Below are positions 7,494 through 15,842 of a DNA stretch of 64,000 nucleotides, piece by piece. Each line of letters begins with the position of its first letter. Position 1 is the first letter of the stretch. The DNA comes from Hydrogenophaga sp. A37 (GTDB taxonomy: Bacteria > Pseudomonadota > Gammaproteobacteria > Burkholderiales > Burkholderiaceae_C). The stretch covers positions 1 to 64,000 of the forward strand of contig NZ_MUNZ01000055.1 in assembly GCF_002001205.1 (NCBI RefSeq). Reading direction: 5' to 3'. A program made the translations under genes and the position numbers. Below the pieces are notes generated by a model. The model was given only the letters and a program-made list of their open reading frames with translations. It was not told the DNA's origin and ran no database searches.

Positions 7494-8445
7494 GCAACGG
7501 GGGCTTGGCCCGTTGCGCGCCATCGATCGAGCCTTGTGGGCCCAGGCGGGACACCAGGAAATCGATCACAGCCCTCACGCGCTGTGGCATGTGGCGGTTG
7601 CCGGGGTAGATGAGCGAGAACGGCCGGGACGCGCCCAGGCAATCGGGGAGCAGCTCCACCAGGCCGCCTTCGGCCAGATCGCGCTCCACCAGAAAGCGGT
7701 AGGTCTGCAACACACCGCCACCGGCCCGCGCCAGCGTGACCGGACCCAGGATGTCGTCCGAGCAGGAGAGCCGACCCAGCGTCACCACCTCTTCGATGCG
7801 CGCACCCACCTTGAGCAGCCAGGGCACGTTCTGCCCGGTGCTGGGCAGCACGAACTGGATGCATTCGTGCCCCGCCAGGTCTTCGACACGCAAAGGCCTG
7901 GGGTGACGACGCAGGTAGGCCGGTGACGCCACGACCACCAGCCCGGCGTCCTCCAGCTTGCGCGCCACCAGACCGGAATCGGGCGGCGCGCGCCCTCTCA
8001 CGGCGAGATCAAAACGCTCGTCGGCAAAGTCCACATTGCGGTTGGTCAGCTGAAGCTCCAGCTCGATGTGCGGACACAGCCTCATGAACTCCGGCAGCAC
8101 CGGCAGCACGCGGTGGTGCGCGTAGGAGGTGGGCAAGCTCAGCCGCACCAGGCCCGACGCCAGCTGCTGCTGTTCGGTGGCCTCCCGTTCCGCCTCCTGA
8201 AGCTGGTCCAGCGCCTCACGGCAACGGGCGTGGTAGCGCTGACCCGCTTCCGTCAGCCGCACGCGCCGTGTCGTTCGCGCCAGCAACTGCACACCGAGGC
8301 GCGCCTCCAGGCGGGCCACCGAACGGCTGACCGCGGCCGGGCTCATGCCGGTCACATGGGCCGCTGCCGTGAACCCCTCGTGCTCGGCGGTCAGGCAGAA
8401 CAACTCGATGCTGCCCAGCGCCACTTCGTCAAACAAACGGCTCAT
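7462..8445 (-). CDS. LysR family transcriptional regulator
   Basis: The 327-residue protein has an N-terminal winged helix-turn-helix (EGFTAAAHVTGMSPAAVSRS, residues about 23-42) and a type 2 periplasmic-binding-fold effector domain. It is about 25 residues longer than most LysR proteins, and the extra C-terminus runs over the end of the convergent anti-sigma gene. It is transcribed away from a glutathione S-transferase gene with a 102-base gap, the usual layout for a LysR protein controlling its neighbour. The inducer is unknown. Confidence 0.92.
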   Translation of the reverse strand: MSRLFDEVALGSIELFCLTAEHEGFTAAAHVTGMSPAAVSRSVARLEARLGVQLLARTTRRVRLTEAGQRYHARCREALDQLQEAEREATEQQQLASGLVRLSLPTSYAHHRVLPVLPEFMRLCPHIELELQLTNRNVDFADERFDLAVRGRAPPDSGLVARKLEDAGLVVVASPAYLRRHPRPLRVEDLAGHECIQFVLPSTGQNVPWLLKVGARIEEVVTLGRLSCSDDILGPVTLARAGGGVLQTYRFLVERDLAEGGLVELLPDCLGASRPFSLIYPGNRHMPQRVRAVIDFLVSRLGPQGSIDGAQRAKPPLPTASSGSARP

Positions 8446-8484
8446 TCACGATCTCCATGTAAACAGTCAATTGCACATCGACCC

Positions 8485-8509
8485 ATTTATTGCTTTGAAG
8501 ATCATAAAT
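8485..8509. promoter_or_regulatory. Candidate LysR operator between divergent genes
   Basis: ATTTAT at 8485-8490 and ATAAAT at 8504-8509 form an inverted repeat around 13 bases, in an AT-rich patch between the LysR and GST start codons. It fits the loose T-N11-A type LysR site and probably overlaps the GST promoter. Confidence 0.4.
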
Positions 8510-8547
8510 ACGATGCAGGCTCCGACGCACCCCCACCAGGAAAATCC

Positions 8548-9159
8548 ATGAAGCTGTACTTTTCGCCCGCTGCCTGCTCGCTGGCTCCCCACATCGTTCT
8601 GCGCGAGACCGGCACGCCGTTCACCGCGCTCAAAGTGGACACCGCCCAACACCTGACCGCCGACGGCGCGGACTACCACCACATCAATCCGAAAGGCCAG
8701 GTGCCCCTGCTGGAGCTGGACGACGGCACCCGGCTCACCGAGGGCCCGGTGATCGCGCAATACATCGCCGACCAGGCCGGCGCCACCACCATGCTGCCCA
8801 CCTCCGGCACCCTGGCGCGTTACCGCGTCATGGAATGGCAGAACTACATCACCTCAGAACTGCACAAGTCGTTCACCCCCTTGTTCCGGCCCGAGCTCGA
8901 CACCACCGCCAAGCAGTCGCTGGCGGGCCTGCTGCGTAAAAAGCTGGAATGGGTCAACACGAAACTGGAGGGGCAGTCATTCCTGACGGGAGACGCCTTC
9001 ACCGTGGCGGATGCCTACCTGTTTGTCGTCGCGAACTGGTCCAAATTCGTGCAGCTGGACATCAGCGACCTGACCCACCTTCAGGCCTTCATGGCGCGCG
9101 TGGCGCAACGCCCTGCCGTGCGCGCCGCCATGCAGGCCGAAGGCCTGCTGCCGGCCTGA
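8548..9159 (+). CDS. Glutathione S-transferase, beta class-like
   Basis: The 203-residue cytoplasmic enzyme has an N-terminal thioredoxin-fold domain beginning MKLYFSPAACSLAPH, with Cys10 and the following Ser as in bacterial beta-class GSTs. The glutathione-binding NPKGQVPLLEL loop has the cis-proline. The helical C-terminal domain includes FTVADAYLF. It conjugates or exchanges glutathione on electrophiles. A divergent LysR regulator is likely to control it. Confidence 0.92.
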   Translation: MKLYFSPAACSLAPHIVLRETGTPFTALKVDTAQHLTADGADYHHINPKGQVPLLELDDGTRLTEGPVIAQYIADQAGATTMLPTSGTLARYRVMEWQNYITSELHKSFTPLFRPELDTTAKQSLAGLLRKKLEWVNTKLEGQSFLTGDAFTVADAYLFVVANWSKFVQLDISDLTHLQAFMARVAQRPAVRAAMQAEGLLPA

Positions 9160-9190
9160 AGCCTCGTACGAGAGACAGCATGTACCCCCA

Positions 9191-9267
9191 CGTTCGACAC
9201 TTCGTGTTCTCTCTTCCCCCCAAGGGGGCGCAAGCCTCCCTTGAGGCGGCTCGGCGGAAGGCTTGAT
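9191..9267. repeat. Hairpin-rich intergenic element of a second type
   Basis: The gap between the GST and nitronate monooxygenase genes holds three small inverted repeats: ACACttcGTGT, CCCCCaaGGGGG near 9217-9228, and AAGCCT with GGCTT near 9231-9263. It resembles the CCCCC/GGGGG-AAGCCTCC-GGCGGCTCGGCGG elements common in Comamonadaceae. The last part supplies the GGAAG ribosome site of the next gene. Confidence 0.55.
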
Positions 9268-9268
9268 C

Positions 9269-10261
9269 ATGACGCCGCTCACCACCTTGCTCGGCATCCG
9301 CCACCCCCTGCTGCTCGCGCCGATGGCGGGCGTCAGTGGTGGGCGTCTCGCCGCGGCCACCAGCCGCGCCGGCGGCCTGGGCTTCGTGGGGGCGGGTTAC
9401 GGCGATCGAGACTGGCTTGCTTCGCAGCTGTCGGCCACCGAAGGCCAGCGCATCGGCGTGGGCTTCATCACCTGGTCCCTGCGCCGCCAGCCTGAGTTGC
9501 TGGACATGGCCTTGGCGTTCGCGCCCACCGCCATCCTGCTGTCGTTTGGCGACATGGGTGGTTTTGCCGACCAGGTGCGCCGGGCGGGGGTGACCCTGAT
9601 CGCCCAGGTGCAAATGGTGAAGCAGGCCCGCGAGGCCGCCGCCGCCGGCGCCGATGTGATCGTTGCCCAGGGGGGCGAAGCCGGCGGCCATGGCGGCCTG
9701 CGCGGCACCATGGCCCTGGTGCCAGCGGTGGTCGACGCCGTTGCCCCGTTGCCGGTGGTGGCCGCGGGTGGCATTGCCGACGGCCGCGGCATCGCTGCGG
9801 CGCTGATGCTCGGCGCCCAAGGGGTTTTGTGCGGCACCGCTTTCTACGCCTGCGACGAATCGCTCGCCCACCCCGAAGCCAAACGCCGGTTGGTCGCTGC
9901 CAGCGGGGACAACACCTTCAAGAGCCCCCTGTTCGACCAACTGCGCGGGCTGGACTGGCCCGAGGGGCCATGGGGACTGCGCGCACTGCGCAATGCGCTG
10001 TCCGAGCAACTGGGTGCACGCTGGGCCGCCGAGCCCCAGGCACAGCACGCCGAACTGGCCACACAACAAACCCGCCTGGCCCATGCCCGCGAGGCGGGTG
10101 ACTTCGACACGGCACCCGTGATCGCCGGTGAAGCGGCCGACCTGGTGCACGCCACGTCGCCCGCTTCGGCGGTGGTGCAAGCGCTCATGCAGGGTTGCGA
10201 CACCGCGCTGGGCCGGGCCGCCGCCATCACCAACCGCTTTCAAACACCACAGAGGAACTGA
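9269..10261 (+). CDS. Nitronate monooxygenase / NAD(P)H-dependent flavin oxidoreductase
   Basis: The 330-residue TIM-barrel flavoenzyme belongs to the 2-nitropropane dioxygenase family. Visible are the FMN-binding LLLAPMAGVSGG near residue 14, GGEAGGHGG with the catalytic His at about 141, and the phosphate-binding VVAAGGIADGRG and MLGAQGVLCGTAF. It oxidises nitronates or acts as an NADH:quinone-type reductase; the class is not certain from sequence. The ATG at 9269 has GGAAG eight bases upstream; an in-frame TTG two codons earlier is weaker. A tautomerase gene follows three bases after its stop. Confidence 0.88.
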   Translation: MTPLTTLLGIRHPLLLAPMAGVSGGRLAAATSRAGGLGFVGAGYGDRDWLASQLSATEGQRIGVGFITWSLRRQPELLDMALAFAPTAILLSFGDMGGFADQVRRAGVTLIAQVQMVKQAREAAAAGADVIVAQGGEAGGHGGLRGTMALVPAVVDAVAPLPVVAAGGIADGRGIAAALMLGAQGVLCGTAFYACDESLAHPEAKRRLVAASGDNTFKSPLFDQLRGLDWPEGPWGLRALRNALSEQLGARWAAEPQAQHAELATQQTRLAHAREAGDFDTAPVIAGEAADLVHATSPASAVVQALMQGCDTALGRAAAITNRFQTPQRN

Positions 10262-10264
10262 ACC

Positions 10265-10480
10265 ATGCCCTACGTCAACATCAAGATCACCAGGGAGGGG
10301 GCCACCCCCGAGCAGAAAGCCGAACTGATCCGCGGCACCACCGACCTGCTGGTGCGGGTGCTCCACAAGAACCCCGCCACCACCTTTGTCGTGATCGACG
10401 AGGTCGAGACCGGGGACTGGGGCATTGCCGGCGAGACCGTCGCGGTGCTGCGCCAGCGCAACGCGGAGAAGCCGGCATGA
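10265..10480 (+). CDS. 4-oxalocrotonate tautomerase family protein
   Basis: The 71-residue protein has Pro as residue 2 (MPYVNIKITREG), which becomes the N-terminal catalytic proline after Met removal. The size and the TTFVVIDEVETGDWGI segment are those of the 4-OT/MIF family. It would catalyse a keto-enol tautomerisation, probably alongside the preceding flavoenzyme. Its stop codon overlaps an ATG that begins the 66-bp coupling cassette before the next gene. Confidence 0.9.
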   Translation: MPYVNIKITREGATPEQKAELIRGTTDLLVRVLHKNPATTFVVIDEVETGDWGIAGETVAVLRQRNAEKPA

Positions 10481-10542
10481 GCGCCGCGCCGGGCCGTTCC
10501 CAAGCAAGCTCGCACCGCAGCCCGAAGGGCGAAGGTACTCCA
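10477..10542 (+). repeat. 66-bp gene-junction cassette, copy A
   Basis: It runs from the ATG that overlaps the tautomerase stop (ATGA) to the base before an in-frame GTG at 10543. A 14-base direct repeat (TGAGCGCCGCGCCG) occurs at 10478-10491 and again at 10544-10557, 66 bases apart. Copies of the same length and layout are at 37456-37521 and 45836-45901. This copy is the most diverged of the three and has GAAGGT as its ribosome-site-like end. Confidence 0.7.
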
Positions 10543-10962
10543 GTGAGCGCCGCGCCGAACCAGAGCGCCGCCACCTTCCAGGCGCTGCATGCGGTGCTGC
10601 AGAACTACTTCGATGGTCTCCACCACAGCGACACGCAGCGGCTGCGCCAGGTCTTTCACGAGGCCGCCGTGTACGCCTGCGCGACCGACACCCCCCCATT
10701 GATACGGCGCATGCCGGAGTATTTCGCTGTCGTCGACGCCAGACCCTCTCCTTACAGCCGGGGCGAGCAGCGCACCGACCGTGTGCTGTCCATCGAGCTG
10801 GTGGGCTCCAGCACCGCGCTGGCCCGGGTGGTGTGTTCGATCGGGCCGAAGCACTTCACCGACGTGCTCAGCTTCATTCACGCCGACGGTCGCTGGCAGA
10901 TCATTGCCAAGGTCTTTCACTACGAGCTGTCGGCGCCCGCCGCTGCCACCGTGCCGTCCTGA
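10543..10962 (+). CDS. NTF2-like family protein (SnoaL-type)
   Basis: A small alpha+beta protein of 139 residues from the GTG at 10543, or 161 from the ATG at 10477. The NTF2-like cone shows in ALHAVLQNYFDGLHHSD, LRQVFHEAAVYACA and DVLSFIHADGRWQIIAKVFH. Many such proteins are putative lyases or enzymes on small organic substrates; the activity here is unknown. The GTG start is preferred because the extra 22 residues come from the repeated cassette. It is translationally coupled to the tautomerase gene and may act on the same metabolite. Confidence 0.75.
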   Translation: MSAAPNQSAATFQALHAVLQNYFDGLHHSDTQRLRQVFHEAAVYACATDTPPLIRRMPEYFAVVDARPSPYSRGEQRTDRVLSIELVGSSTALARVVCSIGPKHFTDVLSFIHADGRWQIIAKVFHYELSAPAAATVPS

Positions 10963-10983
10963 TGTTTTGGGATACTGGGGTTC

Positions 10984-11901
10984 ATGCGTTTGAACTCCCT
11001 GCCCTGTCCGGTGCCTGCCGAAGCCTTGCTTCCATCCACCCTCACGCGGGCGGGCATTCAGCCCACGGCCCCGGTGGGGGTCTTTGACAGCGGCATTGGC
11101 GGCCTGAGCGTCCTGAAGGCGCTGCACGCCGAGCTGCCACTGGAGCACTTTGTCTACCTGGACGACAGCGGCTTCGCCCCCTACGGCGAGCGCGGCGATG
11201 CCTATGTGACAGAGCGCAGCCGGGTGGTCACTCAGCACTTGCGCCGCCACCACGGCATCAAGGCCCTGGTGATCGCCTGCAACACCGCCACCATGGCCGC
11301 CGTGGCGCAGCTGCGCACCGAGCACCCGGACCTGCCCATCATCGGCGTGGAGCCAGGCCTCAAGCCCGCTGCCGCCGCCAGCCACACCAAGCGTGTCGGT
11401 GTCATCGGCACGCGCGGCACCGTCACCAGCGCCAAGTTTCACGCCCTGCGGCGCAGCCTGCAGGACCAGGCCGAGTACGTCGTCCAGCCTTGCGACGGCC
11501 TGGCCGATGCCATCCACCGCAGCGTGGCGTCTGCCGATCTCTCAAACGCCATCGCACTCTGCCAAAAATACATCAGCACCATGGGCCGATTCGGCGCACA
11601 AGCGGGTGAGATCGACACCCTGGTGCTGGGTTGCACCCACTATGTGTTTGTCCAGGACCAGCTGGCCGCGCTGGTGGGGCCGCAGGTGCAGATCGTGTCC
11701 ACCGGCGAACCCGTGGCCCGTCACACCCGCCGACTGCTGGAAGCCGCCCAGACCCTGGCAAGCGCCGGCCCGGGGCGGGTTCAACTCACCACCACGGGCG
11801 ACCCTGCCCTGCTGCAGGCTGCGGCACGGTGCTGGCTGGGCTTTGCCACCGAGCCTGCCTTCGAGGTCCGCCCCGAGCAGGCCTTGCCGCTGGGGCTGTA
11901 G
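10984..11901 (+). CDS. murI: Glutamate racemase
   Basis: The 305-residue cytoplasmic enzyme converts L- to D-glutamate for peptidoglycan. It has the FDSGIGG motif (about 34-40), PYGER near 66, and the two catalytic cysteines in ACNTAT (Cys99) and GCTHY (Cys217). It carries an N-terminal extension of about 30 residues before the usual PVGVFDSG start, so an internal start is possible, but the ATG at 10984 follows a GATACT -10-like box by seven bases and may be leaderless. Confidence 0.95.
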   Translation: MRLNSLPCPVPAEALLPSTLTRAGIQPTAPVGVFDSGIGGLSVLKALHAELPLEHFVYLDDSGFAPYGERGDAYVTERSRVVTQHLRRHHGIKALVIACNTATMAAVAQLRTEHPDLPIIGVEPGLKPAAAASHTKRVGVIGTRGTVTSAKFHALRRSLQDQAEYVVQPCDGLADAIHRSVASADLSNAIALCQKYISTMGRFGAQAGEIDTLVLGCTHYVFVQDQLAALVGPQVQIVSTGEPVARHTRRLLEAAQTLASAGPGRVQLTTTGDPALLQAAARCWLGFATEPAFEVRPEQALPLGL

Positions 11902-11945
11902 CCGGAGGGCGGCTGCGCTGGGCTGCCAGCGGACCTCTCGCCTTG

Positions 11946-12788
11946 TTACTGCCGCGCCATGCGCACGTTGGCCGGGGGCAGCTGCGGGTGGCTGCTGCGC
12001 CAGGGGTTGATGTCGAGGCCGCCCCTTCGGGTGTAGCGCGCGTAGACCATCAGTTTGGCGGGCTTGCAGCGCGCCATGATGTCCATGTAGATGCGCTCCA
12101 CGCACTGCTCGTGGAACTCGTTGTGGTTGCGAAAACTCACGATGTACCGCAGCAGCCCGGCCTGGTCGATCTGCGGCCCGCTGTAGCGGATCTGCACGCT
12201 GCCCCAGTCGGGCTGGCCGGTGACGAGGCAGTTGCTCTTGAGCAGGTCGCTCACCAGGGTTTCTTCAACCGGCTTTTCATCCAGCGCAGCGCTCAGCAGC
12301 TCGGGCGCGGGCTGGTAGTGGTCGCAATCCACGTCGAGCCGGTCGATCGAGAAACCCTCCAGCTCCTTGACCGGTTCGCACTCGAACAGCTCGGGCAGCA
12401 GCAGGCGCACACCGGCGCCGGCCTTCACCGGTCCGCCGCTCCAGATGGCCGCGCTCACGTCGCTGCGGATGCGTTCGCGCACTTCGTCCGCGCTCCCCAG
12501 CCGGGTGTTGTTGAAGCTGTTGAGGTAGAGCTTGAACGACTTGCTCTCGACGATGTGCGTGCTCTCGCAGGGGATGGTGATGTGGGCGATGGCCACCTGT
12601 GGCTTGCCCTTCAGGTTGAGCCAGCTCAGCTCGAACGCGGTCCAGAGGTCGGCGCCAAGAAACGGCACGCTGCCGGTGATGCCGATCTCGATGCGCTTGG
12701 GTTCGCGCGGCAACGGGAACAGCAGCAAGGGGTCGTACTGGTCGGCGTAGGCCGAGGGCTTGCCCAGAGGTGAATGGTCGGGGGTCAT
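11946..12788 (-). CDS. queF: NADPH-dependent 7-cyano-7-deazaguanine reductase (QueF, long form)
   Basis: The 280-residue enzyme reduces preQ0 to preQ1 in queuosine tRNA modification. It is the bimodular type like that of E. coli. Visible are [13 protein letters not shown] (residues 81-93), the catalytic [12 protein letters not shown] with Cys187 and the Asp that assists it, and FHEQCVE. The start at 12788 ([14 protein letters not shown]) matches the family N-terminus; a longer frame upstream is not expected to be used. It stands between the convergent murI gene and the 2OG-oxygenase gene. Confidence 0.95.
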   Translation of the reverse strand: MTPDHSPLGKPSAYADQYDPLLLFPLPREPKRIEIGITGSVPFLGADLWTAFELSWLNLKGKPQVAIAHITIPCESTHIVESKSFKLYLNSFNNTRLGSADEVRERIRSDVSAAIWSGGPVKAGAGVRLLLPELFECEPVKELEGFSIDRLDVDCDHYQPAPELLSAALDEKPVEETLVSDLLKSNCLVTGQPDWGSVQIRYSGPQIDQAGLLRYIVSFRNHNEFHEQCVERIYMDIMARCKPAKLMVYARYTRRGGLDINPWRSSHPQLPPANVRMARQ

Positions 12789-12864
12789 GCTCACGGGTTG
12801 TGGGTCTCGGCGTTCGGCGGTGGTGGAAAGAGGGTCTAGGGAGGGGATTCGGCCCGGGGCGCGT

Positions 12865-13743
12865 TCATTCAAAGACCCGTTCGCGCAGCCACTTGGTGGC
12901 CACCCACTTCTCGCCTTCGAGCACCGGCGCGCCGCCGTGCAGGCTCATGGTGCCGGGCTGCGGCCGGTTGTAGCTGAAGAACACCGCGCTGCCGCGCACG
13001 GGCGCCACCTCCAGCCCCACGTCGGGGAAGGTGGTGCCGCCGCCACGCGCCGGCTCGTTGAGGTACATCACGACCGTGCCCACGCGCTGGCCGCCGCGCT
13101 TGAGGATGGTCGGCGTGCCCGGTTCAGCCGGGTCGAAATAGTCGTAGTGCGGCTTGTACTCGGCGCCCACCTGGTAGTTGAGCACCTGAATGCCCTCGCC
13201 GTTCTCGACCGGCCAGTGCACCAGGTGCGCGATGCGCGCCTCGATGCGCTGGATCAGCTCGCTCTCGCCCCGGCTGAAAAACATGCCGTTGCTCGTGCGG
13301 TCGGGGTTCATCTCTTCGCCGCCGGTGGCGGTCTGCACCGTGAGCGAGCGCGCTAGGCGCGGGCGAGCGGCGGCGATCAGGCCGTCGCACTCTTCGTCGC
13401 TCAGCAAGCCGCCGAGCACCACCACACGCGGCTGGCTCATCGACACCACCACATCGACCATGCGGTCGCCCGCGTCGACGCGGCGCGGCGAACCGGTCAA
13501 CACCAGATCGGGCACCTTCACCCCCACCTGGTTGCGCACAGGCGTCACGGGCGCGGGGCTGGCCGCCCGGCCCGCGCCCAACTGCTGAAGGTGGTCGCGC
13601 AGCGTCTGCTCCAGCGCGGCCTCGGCCACGTCGGCCTGCCAGCCGGCCTGCACCATCGAGGCCAGCACGGCCTCGGGCAGGCAGCCGGCCGACGACTGTT
13701 CGATGATCCACTGGCGCAACTCGGGCGTGACGGTCTGGGTCAT
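12865..13743 (-). CDS. 2OG-Fe(II) oxygenase, prolyl 4-hydroxylase-like
   Basis: The 292-residue protein has an N-terminal helical part (residues 1-55, UBA-like) and a prolyl-4-hydroxylase alpha-subunit catalytic domain. The iron ligands are His and Asp in KPHYDYFD and the distal His in SLHGGAPV, with the 2-oxoglutarate-binding Lys in [10 protein letters not shown]. It would hydroxylate a protein or peptide prolyl residue; the target is unknown. Its ATG overlaps the stop of yaaA by four bases, so the two are co-translated. Confidence 0.88.
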   Translation of the reverse strand: MTQTVTPELRQWIIEQSSAGCLPEAVLASMVQAGWQADVAEAALEQTLRDHLQQLGAGRAASPAPVTPVRNQVGVKVPDLVLTGSPRRVDAGDRMVDVVVSMSQPRVVVLGGLLSDEECDGLIAAARPRLARSLTVQTATGGEEMNPDRTSNGMFFSRGESELIQRIEARIAHLVHWPVENGEGIQVLNYQVGAEYKPHYDYFDPAEPGTPTILKRGGQRVGTVVMYLNEPARGGGTTFPDVGLEVAPVRGSAVFFSYNRPQPGTMSLHGGAPVLEGEKWVATKWLRERVFE

Positions 13744-14534
13744 GGCGCTGTGACTCCTGCGGGTTTTTGCTCACGGCGAAACACCAGCCGGTCGGGGTCG
13801 GACACGGCGGGCACGTAACGGTAACCCTCCAGGTCAAAACCCTGGAGCTGCTCGGGCTTCATGGCGCGTTGCTGCAGCGCGTAGCGCACCATCAGCCCCC
13901 GCGCGCGCTTGGCGAAGAAGCTGACGATCTTGTAGGCATCGCCCTTGCGCTCTTCGAACACACAGGTCACCACGCGCGGCTTCAACACCTGGCGGTCCAC
14001 CACCTTGAAATACTCATCACTCGCGAGGTTGATCACCACCGGGCTCTTGTCGGCCCGTGCGCGCTGGTTCAGGTAGTCCGAGACCTGGCTGCCCCAGAAG
14101 CGGTAGAGGTTGGCGCCCTTCTCTGTCTGCAGGCGCGTGCCCATCTCCAGCCGGTAGGGCTGCATGCGGTCCAGCGGGCGCAACACGCCGTACAGCCCGC
14201 TCAGGATGCACAGGTGTTGCTGCAGCCAGCCCAGATCGTCTTCGCTCAGGGTCTTGGCGTCCAGTCCGCCGTACACGTCGCCATCAAACGCCAGCACCGC
14301 CTGCTTCGAGTTCTTCGCAGTGAACTTGCGCGCCCACGCCTGGTAACGCGCCACATTGAGCCCCGCGAGTTGATCGGACAAATCCATCAACGCCGACACC
14401 TGCAACGGCGTCTGCTCGCGCAACACGGCGATCAGCGCCGCCGCCTGCTCAACGAACAGCGGCTGGGTGTGGGTCTTGGTGTGGGCCGGCGTCTCGAAGT
14501 CGAGGGCTTTGGCGGGGGACAATAGAAACAACAT
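13740..14534 (-). CDS. yaaA: Peroxide stress protein YaaA
   Basis: The 264-residue protein is the YaaA/DUF328 family, which in E. coli lowers free iron and protects DNA under peroxide stress. The N-terminus MLFLLSPAKALDFETP matches the E. coli start (MLILISPAKTLD), which fixes the ATG at 14534. Other conserved blocks are FDGDVYGGL, LSGLYGVLRPLD and FFAKRARGLM. An AGGA ribosome site lies eight bases upstream, inside the first codons of the divergent truC gene. Start codons of the two genes overlap. Confidence 0.95.
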   Translation of the reverse strand: MLFLLSPAKALDFETPAHTKTHTQPLFVEQAAALIAVLREQTPLQVSALMDLSDQLAGLNVARYQAWARKFTAKNSKQAVLAFDGDVYGGLDAKTLSEDDLGWLQQHLCILSGLYGVLRPLDRMQPYRLEMGTRLQTEKGANLYRFWGSQVSDYLNQRARADKSPVVINLASDEYFKVVDRQVLKPRVVTCVFEERKGDAYKIVSFFAKRARGLMVRYALQQRAMKPEQLQGFDLEGYRYVPAVSDPDRLVFRREQKPAGVTAP

Positions 14535-15234
14535 GCTGGAAATCCTGTATCGGGACGATTATCTTGCAGCCGTGCACAAACCCCCGGGTCTGCTGGTGCA
14601 CCGCACCGGCCTCGACGCGGGCGAGACCCGCTTTGCGGTGCAGATGCTGCGCGACCAGATCGGCCAACCGGTCTGGCCGGTACATCGGCTCGACAAAGGC
14701 ACCAGCGGCGTGCTGCTGTTCGCGCTGGACGCGGGCACCGCGGGCGTGCTCGGTCGTGCCTTTGAATCGGGCGACGGCATGCAGAAAACCTACCAGGCCA
14801 TCGTGCGCGGCTGGCCCTTGGATGAAGGCCTGATCGATCATCCGCTGAAGCGCATGCCCGACGACATGCGAGAGCAGCGCGAAGCGGTGCAGGACGCGCA
14901 GACGCATTACCGGACGCTGGAGCGCTTCGAGCTGCCCCTGCCCTTTGGCGGCTTCGAGAACTTGCGCTGCGCGCTGATGGAACTGCAACCGCTGACCGGC
15001 CGGCGCCACCAGTTGCGGCGGCACATGAAACACATTTCGCATCCGATCATCGGCGACTCGACCCACGGCAAAGGGCCGCTGAACCGGGCGGTGGCGGCGG
15101 GGCTGGGGGTGCAGCGGCTGTGGCTGCATGCGGCATCGCTGACGGTGGTCCACCCGCACTCCAGTCGACCCTTGTGCATCGAAGCCCCCACCAGCTCCGA
15201 CTGGGGCCGCTGGGGACTTCATCCCGCAGGCTGA
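14533..15234 (+). CDS. truC: RluA-family pseudouridine synthase (TruC-like)
   Basis: The 233-residue enzyme begins MLEILYRDDYLAAVHKPPGL, which matches TruC, the enzyme for pseudouridine 65 in certain tRNAs. The catalytic Asp is in HRLDKGTSGVLLF, and RRHQLRRHMKHI is a family block. The start at 14533 is supported by the family N-terminus. There is no Shine-Dalgarno; a GACAAT -10-like box lies nine bases before the ATG, so the transcript may be nearly leaderless. The ATG shares two bases with the yaaA start on the other strand. Confidence 0.92.
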   Translation: MLEILYRDDYLAAVHKPPGLLVHRTGLDAGETRFAVQMLRDQIGQPVWPVHRLDKGTSGVLLFALDAGTAGVLGRAFESGDGMQKTYQAIVRGWPLDEGLIDHPLKRMPDDMREQREAVQDAQTHYRTLERFELPLPFGGFENLRCALMELQPLTGRRHQLRRHMKHISHPIIGDSTHGKGPLNRAVAAGLGVQRLWLHAASLTVVHPHSSRPLCIEAPTSSDWGRWGLHPAG

Positions 15235-15240
15235 CGGCGC

Positions 15241-15831
15241 CTACTTCAAATCCCCCGCCAAACTCGCCAACGTCTCCGGCCCGATCTGCACATGCGCCGG
15301 GTAGTGGGTGTGGTCGCAGCCGAGCTTGACGGCCGCGCCGGCCTGGATGGCGGCGCGCATCGCGGGGGTGAACTCGAAGCGCACGAAGTGGACCGCACTG
15401 GTCTTCTCGTCGTTCTCGCGGTCGAGGTCTTCATCCGCAATCGCGTACACGCGGGCCATGCCTTCGACCTCGACGAACAGGCGGTCTTCCACGCCGATGA
15501 GGCGGGCCAGCTCGCGCTTGCGCTCGTTGACGTCGGTGTACTCGATCATCAACGTGCCTTTCCAGTTGCCGCCGTCGGGCACCAGCGGCGCGTAGGCGTC
15601 GATCTCCTGCTGGATGCCCTCTTCTTCAAAGATCTTCTCGATGCGCAGCATCTCCTGGATCTGGTAGCGGATGGTGGTCTCGCTCTCGAACTGCAGGTTG
15701 AGGTGTTCGCCGAGCTGCACGCTGCGTTGTTTGCGGTGGGTGATGACCTCGGGCTTGTGTTGCTTGCGCCACTTGCTGTAGGCCTCCAGGCCCATGAGGC
15801 TGTCGGGGGTGATGTGTCCGGTGAGTTGCAT
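15241..15831 (-). CDS. DUF3501 family protein
   Basis: The 196-residue protein starts MQLTGHITPDSLMGLEAYSK and carries the family blocks RKQRSVQLGEHLNLQFE and HFVRFEF. Function is unknown, but the family is regularly found with rubrerythrin and a GlpC-like Fe-S protein, the same order as here. It follows the Fe-S gene by 11 bases and is the last gene of this operon. A redox or peroxide-defence role is inferred from that context. Confidence 0.88.
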   Translation of the reverse strand: MQLTGHITPDSLMGLEAYSKWRKQHKPEVITHRKQRSVQLGEHLNLQFESETTIRYQIQEMLRIEKIFEEEGIQQEIDAYAPLVPDGGNWKGTLMIEYTDVNERKRELARLIGVEDRLFVEVEGMARVYAIADEDLDRENDEKTSAVHFVRFEFTPAMRAAIQAGAAVKLGCDHTHYPAHVQIGPETLASLAGDLK

Positions 15832-15842
15832 GGTGGTCTTTC

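Noticed and set aside
9089-10699. 536-residue minus-strand frame across the flavoenzyme and tautomerase genes
   Set aside because: Shadow of three well-supported plus-strand genes; rich in Arg/Gly/His with no motifs.
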